Source of the DNA: an uncultured Caryophanales bacterium
GTDB lineage: Bacteria > Bacillota_I > Bacilli_A > RF39 > UBA660
NCBI GenBank assembly: GCA_947303225.1
Contig: CAMYXG010000022.1
Location: 1 to 12,641, forward strand
DNA: 12,641 nucleotides
Reading direction: 5' to 3'
The notes below the pieces were generated by a model. It did not search any database, was not told the origin of the DNA, and saw nothing but the letters and a program-made list of their open reading frames with translations. This document shows, one piece after another, positions 7,305 to 12,641 of this stretch (positions are counted from its first letter, which is position 1; each line of letters starts with the position of its first letter). Made by a program: the position numbers and the translations under genes.

Positions 7305-7789
7305 AAAAGAGTGTTAGAGATTTTATTATTAAATATAAAAGAATTATTTTAATTGTTTTCATTCTTCTTTTGATTGTTCTTTTTTCTGTTATTATTATAA
7401 AAAAAGTGTTTGTAAAAAAGCATGTAAATTATTCGGAATTTCAAGAATATTCTGATGATGTTAAAGAATTAACTGGTACTAAAAAGTATAGTAATAATCA
7501 GTTGGTAAAAGAGCATTGTCTTGGAGATATTTGCATTCTTGATGTTACTATTCGTTATGTAAATAAAATTCAGATTGTTGAATATGTAGTGAAAAATAAT
7601 TCAAAAAAAACAAAAACTGGTCATTTGTTTATGGTATTTGGAGATAATAATTATTTATTGTCTTATGATTCTTTAAAACCTGGGAAAACTGTAAAGAATT
7701 CTTTTCAAATGTTTGGATCTGAGTTTAAAACTGCTGATGATTATACATTGAGAGAGTTAACGAAAGAAGAAATAGAATCTATTAAATAA
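7301..7789 (+). CDS. Membrane-anchored small protein, possible FxLYD-like domain
   Basis: This 162-residue protein has a basic N-terminus, one strong transmembrane helix (about residues 14-33), then a Lys-rich junction and an extracytoplasmic part of about 125 residues. The C-terminal half (IVEYVVKNNSKKTKTG, later LKPGKTVKNSF and DDYTLREL) has the order of an FxLYD-like beta domain: a V-x-N-x-S strand, an LKPG turn, and a closing Tyr-Leu strand. That assignment is inference. Two Cys residues (HCLGDIC) could pair. It lacks a prepilin G|F cleavage site, so it is not a minor pilin. It starts inside the stop of the giant prepilin gene (ATGA, 7301-7304) with AAGGAGA at 7287-7293, so the two are translationally coupled. 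An assembly or accessory role for the giant protein is plausible, unproven. A terminator follows. Confidence 0.8.
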   Translation: MKKSVRDFIIKYKRIILIVFILLLIVLFSVIIIKKVFVKKHVNYSEFQEYSDDVKELTGTKKYSNNQLVKEHCLGDICILDVTIRYVNKIQIVEYVVKNNSKKTKTGHLFMVFGDNNYLLSYDSLKPGKTVKNSFQMFGSEFKTADDYTLRELTKEEIESIK

Positions 7790-7793
7790 AAGT

Positions 7794-7827
7794 AAAGAAT
7801 ATGTGTTTACTTTACACATATTCTTTT
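7794..7827 (+). terminator. Rho-independent terminator closing the prepilin unit
   Basis: AAAGAATATGTGT (7794-7806) pairs with ACACATATTCTTT (7814-7826) around a TTACTTT loop, followed by more T residues. The 13-bp stem is perfect. It lies 5 bp after the TAA at 7787-7789. Confidence 0.88.
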
Positions 7828-7840
7828 TTCTTTCTATACA
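7811..7840 (+). promoter_or_regulatory. Candidate promoter overlapping the terminator
   Basis: TTTACA at 7811-7816 and TATACA at 7835-7840 are 18 bp apart and would give a leader of about 33 nt to ATG 7880. Both boxes deviate from consensus. TATAAT at 7864-7869 is a better box but touches the ribosome-binding site and lacks a -35, so it is less likely to serve this gene. Confidence 0.3.
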
Positions 7841-7869
7841 AAAATAGTGATTTTTGTTAAAATTATAAT

Positions 7870-7876
7870 AGGTGAT
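7870..7876 (+). promoter_or_regulatory. Ribosome-binding site that sets the start at 7880
   Basis: AGGTGAT (7870-7876), extending to C7877, places AGG 7 nt before ATG 7880. An in-frame GTG at 7847 would add eleven hydrophobic residues but has no such site in front of it. Confidence 0.7.
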
Positions 7877-7879
7877 CTT

Positions 7880-8446
7880 ATGGATTCTAAAAGAATAGCT
7901 TATGTTTTGATGACGATAAGTTTTATAATGATTATGTCTGGAAGTGTATCTTCTTTTGTAGCGGGATTAAAGCAGGATCAAGCTGAGATGTATCGTCGAG
8001 TGTATGTTGTAAATGATGAGTTTGAAGTATTTAGTACTAATACTTCTGTTTTTGAAGAATATCGTGATAATTTGTATAAAGATTATTTAAGTGATTTTTT
8101 TTATGATACTATGTATGAGAATGATAGTACTTTGAAAAATTCATTGTCCAATTATGAAAATATTGTTGATGAGATTCAAAAAAGTGTTTCTAAACTGGAT
8201 TCTTTATGTAAAAATGTTTATTATCCTAATAGTGAAGCTAATAGTAAATGTTTGAATTATAAGAGTATTTATGAACAAGTTGTTAATTATTTTGTATCTG
8301 ACATTCAACTTTATAATAGTTATGTTATAAAATATAATGAATATGCAAAAGATAAAGAAAAGTATTTATCTATTGATCAGTATTCTACTAAAAAGGATTA
8401 TATTGATTATAATCAAGATAAAAAATATGATGGTAAAGAGGAATAG
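7880..8446 (+). CDS. Signal-anchored helical protein of unknown function
   Basis: This 188-residue protein has a short basic N-terminus, one hydrophobic helix (about residues 5-29, with a small-residue SGSVSSFVAG end that could be a signal peptide or an anchor), and then a hydrophilic, Tyr/Asn/Asp/Lys-rich part. That part looks largely helical, with possible coiled-coil stretches (NIVDEIQKSVSKLDSL and IYEQVVNYFVSDI). Two Cys (LCKNVYYP and SKCLNY) lie about 16 residues apart and could pair outside the cell. The tail is very charged and ends KKYDGKEE. I recognise no family. It is the first gene after the terminator near 7794 and lies 2 bp from the glycosidase start, with AAAGAGGA (8435-8442) inside its last codons, so the two are translationally coupled. 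A partner role for the glycosidase is inference. Confidence 0.8.
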   Translation: MDSKRIAYVLMTISFIMIMSGSVSSFVAGLKQDQAEMYRRVYVVNDEFEVFSTNTSVFEEYRDNLYKDYLSDFFYDTMYENDSTLKNSLSNYENIVDEIQKSVSKLDSLCKNVYYPNSEANSKCLNYKSIYEQVVNYFVSDIQLYNSYVIKYNEYAKDKEKYLSIDQYSTKKDYIDYNQDKKYDGKEE

Positions 8447-8448
8447 TT

Positions 8449-9495
8449 ATGTTTTCTAAAAAGACTATTACAAATCTAACGAAAAAAAATAGAACAAGAA
8501 GAATTCTAGTTTCTTTTTGCTTGGTGTATATTTTTCTTTTTTCTTCTTTTTTATTTCTTTTTTATGGACCAATTACTTCTTTTCGAGAAACTTGTATTAC
8601 TAGTGCAATGACTACGATGAATCATCGTTATTTAGCTACTTGGTTTTATTCAGATGATTATATAGAGGAAGTATTGAAGAAAAATAGTATTATTGAAATA
8701 GATGAGATTAGTGATCCTAATCAAATATCTTTTCGAAAATATACGACAGGGATTTATAAAAATGAATATGAAAAAGAAATATTGGTTAGAGATGAAGAAA
8801 ATGATTTATATAAACTAATTTCTATTAATGGAAATGGTTATCAAGGATTTTTGGTTGCGATTTATGATCCGTCAAGAATCCATATTGCAACTACGAATTA
8901 TTTGGGAGTAAGGGGAGAGTCTATTTTGACTGTTAGCAAGAGAGAAAAAGCTATTATTGCGATGAATGCAGGTGGATTTTATGATCCAGATTGGAATAGT
9001 AATGGTGCACTTCCTCATGGTACTGTTATTTCTAATGGGAAGGTTGTTAGTGATTATAGAGATGCTCAAATGGGTGGTGGATTTATTGGTTTTACTGATG
9101 AAGATAAACTAATTTTGGGTAACATGACGAAAGAAAAAGCCTTATCTATAGGATATCGAGATGCTATAGAATTTGGACCCTATTTAATAGTGAATGGAAA
9201 AAGAAGTTTTATTCGTGGTAATGGTGGTTGGGGAGTTGCCCCTAGATCAGCTATTGGTCAGAGAAAAGATGGTATTGTTCTGTTCTTAGTGATTAATGGT
9301 AGACTTGCTAATAGTATTGGTGCAGATATGGTTGATTTGACAGATATTATGGAACGATATGGTGCTTATAATGCAGCTAATTTAGATGGTGGGTCTTCTT
9401 CAGAATTAGTAATTCAACAAAAAATTATTAATACACCAGTCGCTGGTGGAGAGAATGGTCTTAGAAATATGTCTACTTTTTGGATTGTAAAATGA
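8449..9495 (+). CDS. Membrane-anchored phosphodiester glycosidase (NAGPA-type) protein
   Basis: This 348-residue protein has a basic N-terminus, one transmembrane segment (about residues 20-40) and an extracytoplasmic domain of the phosphodiester glycosidase family. That family is named for the enzyme that uncovers mannose-6-phosphate, and bacterial members often sit in exopolysaccharide loci. Landmarks are AMNAGGFYD (171-179, the family's NGGFF-like strand), PRSAIGQRKDG (265-275), VINGR, and LDGGSSSE (312-319), the most diagnostic motif. A membrane-proximal AMTTMNHRYLA motif (53-63) recurs in the paralogue at 12021. The domain is complete, so activity on a sugar-phosphodiester such as wall teichoic acid, phospho-glycan or N-acylglucosaminyl phosphate is plausible. 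The actual substrate is unknown. AAAGAGGA sits 6 nt before the ATG. The stop is TGA. Confidence 0.92.
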   Translation: MFSKKTITNLTKKNRTRRILVSFCLVYIFLFSSFLFLFYGPITSFRETCITSAMTTMNHRYLATWFYSDDYIEEVLKKNSIIEIDEISDPNQISFRKYTTGIYKNEYEKEILVRDEENDLYKLISINGNGYQGFLVAIYDPSRIHIATTNYLGVRGESILTVSKREKAIIAMNAGGFYDPDWNSNGALPHGTVISNGKVVSDYRDAQMGGGFIGFTDEDKLILGNMTKEKALSIGYRDAIEFGPYLIVNGKRSFIRGNGGWGVAPRSAIGQRKDGIVLFLVINGRLANSIGADMVDLTDIMERYGAYNAANLDGGSSSELVIQQKIINTPVAGGENGLRNMSTFWIVK

Positions 9496-9520
9496 ATCAT
9501 TATTAGATAAAATCATTAGT

Positions 9521-9528
9521 GAGGTGAT
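9521..9528 (+). promoter_or_regulatory. Ribosome-binding site that sets a GTG start
   Basis: GAGGTGAT at 9521-9528 is a near-perfect match to the 16S tail. Its GAGG core lies 8 nt before GTG 9533. The in-frame GTG 9524 and ATG 9527 fall within the site and so are unlikely starts. Confidence 0.75.
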
Positions 9529-9532
9529 GATT

Positions 9533-10561
9533 GTGATAAATTGTCAAGATAGTAGTCTTTTACCTATTCTTAGTATTGTTAAAAGAATCATGTTTCTTAT
9601 TCAGATAATTGTTCCTATTTTGTTATTGGTTTGGGCAACCATATCTTTTATAAAGTTGGTTAAAAATCCAGAAGAAAAAAATGGAATTAAAAAGATTGTG
9701 AATCAATTTTTAGCTGCAGGCATTGTCTTTTTTGTACCATTGATTGTAAATGTTGTTATGATGATGTTAGGAGATACTAATGATATTAGTAGTTGTTGGT
9801 TAGCTGCTGATGATATTATTTCTATCTCTAATGAATATCAAGCAGTAAATGAAAAAGAAAAAAAGAAGATTATTCCTAATGCAGAGGATTATGAAAAAGG
9901 TAATAGCTTTGGTTTAAGAATTGCTGAATTGGCTGTTCGTGTAGCTCCTGTTGCATCTCCTGACAATACAACTTTTTATGCTCCTTGGAATTTTCATCAT
10001 GATTCTATTTCAGAAAAGTGTGGAAGTTATTATACTCCCAATCCTTGGTATCCACCTTCTTTAGTTGATCCACGTTATAAAGACTTTGAAAAAATAATGG
10101 ATGCAGTTATGGATCCTCCTAAATCAGGTAATAAAGCATATGGCTCTTGTGCTCAAGCAGCTGCTGGAATTATTCGAGCAATTGCTGATCCTGATTTTGA
10201 AACATCACATCCACATGGACAAATTGTTTATATGAGCAATAATACGGAAAAGTGGGATTTGGTTTATCAGATGAAACCTGGAGAAAAATATGATGAGGTA
10301 TGTGAACCGGGAGATTTACTTATTACGGATCAAGGATGGACTCATTCTATGATTTATGTTGGAAATGATATTGTTCGAGAAAAATTTTCTAATTCAAATG
10401 GAAATATTTTTCAAGCTGGTTATGATGATTGTGATCATGCTAGATATCCTAGAATTGATTATATGGGTACTACTCCTGTTCCGTTTAATATTTACAGACC
10501 AACGGGAGATGGTAATTTTAAATATGAATTTATTGATGTAGAAGAAGTTCTTGGTTCTTAA
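9533..10561 (+). CDS. Two-helix VirB2/TrbC-like module fused to NlpC/P60-like cysteine peptidase domain
   Basis: The 342-residue product (GTG start) has two parts. Residues 1-75 carry two transmembrane helices (about 14-37 and 50-71) joined by a charged KNPEEKNGIKK loop, the hairpin layout of VirB2/TrbC-like pilin or small membrane proteins. After a linker (about 75-125), the outward part has features of a papain-like NlpC/P60 or CHAP peptidase: YGSCAQAAAGII, with the likely nucleophile C206, then PGDLLIT followed by THSMIYVGN, with the likely catalytic H271, the usual C...GD...H-x-x-I-Y-x-G order. The domain would cleave peptidoglycan peptide bonds or related amides; the bond is not known. 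The Cys loop is not the classical DCSG, so the match is at fold level. It lies 37 bp after the glycosidase gene and precedes a weak terminator, so it ends that unit. Confidence 0.78.
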   Translation: MINCQDSSLLPILSIVKRIMFLIQIIVPILLLVWATISFIKLVKNPEEKNGIKKIVNQFLAAGIVFFVPLIVNVVMMMLGDTNDISSCWLAADDIISISNEYQAVNEKEKKKIIPNAEDYEKGNSFGLRIAELAVRVAPVASPDNTTFYAPWNFHHDSISEKCGSYYTPNPWYPPSLVDPRYKDFEKIMDAVMDPPKSGNKAYGSCAQAAAGIIRAIADPDFETSHPHGQIVYMSNNTEKWDLVYQMKPGEKYDEVCEPGDLLITDQGWTHSMIYVGNDIVREKFSNSNGNIFQAGYDDCDHARYPRIDYMGTTPVPFNIYRPTGDGNFKYEFIDVEEVLGS

Positions 10562-10596
10562 TCTATAGTGAAAGATATATTTAATAAAATCGTGAT

Positions 10597-10622
10597 AAGG
10601 GTTGTTTTTCCCTTTTTCTTTT
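10597..10622 (+). terminator. Weak hairpin terminator overlapping the next promoter
   Basis: AAGGG (10597-10601) pairs with CCCTT (10610-10614) around an 8-nt loop, followed by a T-rich tract broken by a C. The five-pair stem is short, so some read-through is likely. The loop holds the -35 box of the next promoter. Confidence 0.5.
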
Positions 10623-10630
10623 GGTATAAT
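10602..10630 (+). promoter_or_regulatory. Promoter with extended -10 ahead of the DUF6273-like gene
   Basis: TTGTTT at 10602-10607, a 17-bp spacer, then TATAAT at 10625-10630 preceded by TG at 10622-10623. The predicted start near 10637 falls on the AAGGTGA ribosome-binding site (10636-10642), giving a leader of about 15 nt. Confidence 0.65.
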
Positions 10631-10651
10631 TTTTTAAGGTGAAATACAATT

Positions 10652-12016
10652 ATGAGTAAGAAAAAGAAGAAGAAACAAAAGAAAAGACATCTATTTGGAA
10701 AGAAAGAATTTCTTTTTAATTTTTTTAGTTTGTTAGCTATGATTGTAATAGCCTTATATTTTGGTGGAAGAAGTTTTTATTATTATAGTAAGCAAAGTAT
10801 GAATAAGAAAATAGAGGCACAAACATTAAATGGTTTGATTATTCAAAATAATCCATTGAGTGAAGCTGATGGATTGCATCAAGATAAAGAAGGATATTTT
10901 TTTAAGGGAAATGTATCTAATAATTATGTGTCTTTTGCCAATCGTATGTTTCGTATTATTCGAATTAATTCTGATAATACCGTTAAAGTTGTTAGTGAAG
11001 ACTTGGTTAGTTCTTTTCCATGGGGAGAAAAGAGTTCTTATCAAGATTCTAATCTTCAGAATTGGTTGAATAAAACTGATAAAGAGCATTCTGGAGTTTA
11101 TTATCATACTATTCCTAGTATTGATAAGTTTTTAGTAAAAACAACTTATACAGAGGATATTTTAAAAGATGATCAAGTTGTTACTTCAAAGAAAAAATAT
11201 CAGGATTTTGTTACTACACTAAGTATTGATGACTATATTTTAGCAAATGGAAAAAGTAGTTTTTTGAATACTAGTAAAATATTTTATTTGTTAGGCTTGA
11301 ATTCTGAAAAAGAAAATTTATATGTTGAGGAAGATGGCAGTATTCAAAGCTGTGATAGTCTCAGTGGATATGGAGTTAGAGTTGTATTCACATTTAAGAA
11401 TAATTTAGCTATTTCAGGTGGAGATGGAACAAAAGAGAATCCTTATGTTATTTCTCAAGGAGAAGATAAAAATACTATTGGTAGTTATGTTCAGTTGGAG
11501 AATGATGTTTGGAGAGTTATTTCAGAAGAAAATGATGTTTTAAAATTACAATTAAACAATTATGTTTTAGCTGGTGAATCTGTTGTGCATGTTCCTTATA
11601 GTGAATATAATAATATTTTTGATATTAAAGATAAAAAGAGTTTGGCAGCTATTATGAATACTACATACTTGACATCTTTGCCATATGCTGATATTTTATT
11701 AGAGACAGATTTTGCTGTTGGGGAAATTAGTGATGATGCTGGTTATTCATATTTTAATATTTATCAGGATAAAGTATCGAGTAAGGTTGGTTTATTAAAT
11801 ATATATGATTTGCATGTTAATGCTGACTTAGAAGACTATTTTCATTTAAATACTACTTCTGAAGTCGGTAGTATGGGATATGTTTTTTATAAAAATGGAT
11901 TATTAAAAGAAGTTGATGTAAGAGAATCAAAACAAATTGTACCTGTTGTTTCTATTAAACGAGATGTTTTAAAAAGTGGAGATGGAACAGAGGGTAATCC
12001 TTATAAGTTGGGGTGA
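10652..12016 (+). CDS. Membrane-anchored protein with two tandem DUF6273-like domains
   Basis: The 454-residue product starts with a Lys-rich stretch (KKKKKKQKKRHLF), one transmembrane helix (about residues 26-41), and then two related extracytoplasmic halves. Half one (about 70-266) begins NYVSFANRMFRIIRI, contains a W-G...DSNLQNWLN segment, and ends SGGDGTKENPYVIS (255-268). Half two (about 274-454) begins SYVQLENDVWRVISEE and ends SGDGTEGNPYKLG (442-454). The paired openings (Y-V-x-x-x-x-x-x-[FW]-R-[IV]-I) and paired GDGTxxNPY endings, 186 residues apart, show an internal duplication. The F/W-R-x-I opening plus S-x-L-x-x-W-L-N is reminiscent of DUF6273-type surface domains, whose function is unknown. 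The second copy lacks the WLN segment. AAGGTGA at 10636-10642 precedes ATG 10652. The stop TGA is 4 bp before the downstream glycosidase start, which shares its ribosome-binding site. Confidence 0.8.
   Translation: MSKKKKKKQKKRHLFGKKEFLFNFFSLLAMIVIALYFGGRSFYYYSKQSMNKKIEAQTLNGLIIQNNPLSEADGLHQDKEGYFFKGNVSNNYVSFANRMFRIIRINSDNTVKVVSEDLVSSFPWGEKSSYQDSNLQNWLNKTDKEHSGVYYHTIPSIDKFLVKTTYTEDILKDDQVVTSKKKYQDFVTTLSIDDYILANGKSSFLNTSKIFYLLGLNSEKENLYVEEDGSIQSCDSLSGYGVRVVFTFKNNLAISGGDGTKENPYVISQGEDKNTIGSYVQLENDVWRVISEENDVLKLQLNNYVLAGESVVHVPYSEYNNIFDIKDKKSLAAIMNTTYLTSLPYADILLETDFAVGEISDDAGYSYFNIYQDKVSSKVGLLNIYDLHVNADLEDYFHLNTTSEVGSMGYVFYKNGLLKEVDVRESKQIVPVVSIKRDVLKSGDGTEGNPYKLG
12010..12016 (+). promoter_or_regulatory. 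Ribosome-binding site that sets a TTG start
   Basis: GGGGTGA at 12010-12016 includes the stop codon of the upstream gene. Its G-core lies 7 nt before TTG 12021, indicating coupled translation and a TTG initiation codon. Confidence 0.7.
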
Positions 12017-12020
12017 TTTT

Positions 12021-12641
12021 TTGAAAAAGAGAGTTCGTTTAAAAATTAGTAAATTTACGATATTAGTATTTTTACTTGATTTAATTGTAATAGATGGGTT
12101 AATTGTCATTAGTAATGATCGTTTTAAAGCTTTTTGGATTCCTACTGCTATGACTACGATGTCTCATAAGTATTTGGCATATACTTTATATGATGAAGAT
12201 ACTGTTAATCAGGTTATGAGTGAAAACTATATTGAACAATCTACTGAAAAAATGAATTTAGATGAGATTGTTATAGGTAGTGCGAATAAGAAAAAGCATT
12301 ATACTAGTAAGTATGAAGAAGAACTATTTACTCGAGATGAAGGAAATGAAGTTTATAAAACAATTCGTATTATTGAGAGTAAGTATAAAGGATGGTTAAT
12401 TGCTATTTATGATCCAAGTGATGTTGAACTTGCTGTTTCTTCTAAATTAGGAAAAGCTGGACAATCTGTTAATACTTTAGTTAAAAATAATAATGGTTTA
12501 GTTGGTATTAATGGTGGTGGTTTTGAAGACTTAGATGGTTGGGGAAATGGTTCTATCCCATATGGTGCTATCATTCAAGATGGAAAACTAATTTGGAATC
12601 ATGCTGGTGGTAGTGGTGGCTTAATTGGTTTTACTAAGGAC
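12021..12641 (+). CDS. Phosphodiester glycosidase (NAGPA-type) paralogue, cut by window end
   Basis: An open frame of 207 codons runs from TTG 12021 to the window edge with no stop, so the gene continues beyond. The product begins LKKRVRLKISKF (initiator read as Met), then a transmembrane helix (about residues 13-29). It then aligns along its length with the glycosidase at 8449: AMTTMSHKYLA (43-53) matches AMTTMNHRYLA, GWLIAIYDPS matches GFLVAIYDPS, GINGGGFED matches AMNAGGFYD, and GGLIGFT matches GGFIGFT. Identity outside these blocks is modest, so this is an old duplication. The C-terminal motifs that define the family (PRxAIG and LDGGSSS) lie outside the window, so whether the gene is intact cannot be judged. 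It is coupled to the DUF6273-like gene. Confidence 0.85.
   Translation, partial: MKKRVRLKISKFTILVFLLDLIVIDGLIVISNDRFKAFWIPTAMTTMSHKYLAYTLYDEDTVNQVMSENYIEQSTEKMNLDEIVIGSANKKKHYTSKYEEELFTRDEGNEVYKTIRIIESKYKGWLIAIYDPSDVELAVSSKLGKAGQSVNTLVKNNNGLVGINGGGFEDLDGWGNGSIPYGAIIQDGKLIWNHAGGSGGLIGFTKD

Noticed and set aside
7301..7400. Small protein considered as a minor pilin
   Set aside because: Its N-terminus has no G|F cleavage site and no Glu at +5; it is a plain signal anchor.
7864..7869. Consensus TATAAT as the -10 of the gene at 7880
   Set aside because: It abuts the ribosome-binding site, so a start 7 nt later would remove most of that site, and no -35 lies at a proper distance.

Overview
The window is strongly AT-rich bacterial DNA. 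All genes read on the + strand, with Shine-Dalgarno sites of the AGGAGGTGAT type, U-tract hairpin terminators and ATG/GTG/TTG starts. TGA works as a stop (for example at 7302 and 12014), so this is standard code 11 and not a TGA=Trp mollicute code. Low GC, a G|FTLVE prepilin signal and many single-pass anchored extracytoplasmic proteins suggest a low-GC Firmicute. An uncultured Bacilli/Erysipelotrichia-like or RF39-like gut lineage is my guess; the sequence does not prove it. No rRNA, tRNA, CRISPR array or insertion sequence was seen.

Layout: (A) 3-635 is the 3' part of a Pro/Ala/Val-rich repeat protein, closed by a terminator near 675-700. (B) From a good promoter at 704-732, a probable unit runs to a terminator near 7794-7827. 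It holds a GT4 glycosyltransferase, an Alg14/PssD-like subunit, an Alg13/PssE-like subunit fused to a GtrA-like membrane domain, a giant (1348 aa) prepilin-like protein with about six Ig/cadherin-like repeats, and a small anchored protein with a possible FxLYD-like domain. (C) 7880-10561 holds an anchored helical protein of unknown function, a phosphodiester glycosidase (NAGPA-type) protein, and a protein joining two VirB2/TrbC-like membrane helices to an NlpC/P60-like cysteine peptidase domain. (D) From a promoter at 10602-10630 come an anchored protein with two tandem copies of a DUF6273-like domain and a second NAGPA-type paralogue, which starts at TTG 12021 and runs off the window end.

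Taken together the region looks like a cell-envelope locus. It has enzymes to build and flip a lipid-linked glycan (GT4, PssD/PssE-like, GtrA), a very large prepilin-like adhesin candidate, two glycosidases that may act on glycan-phosphate linkages, and a wall-peptidase-like protein. Nearly every product carries an N-terminal membrane anchor and an outward-facing domain. The functional link between the glycan genes and the giant prepilin is inferred from tight spacing (12 nt) and is not shown directly.
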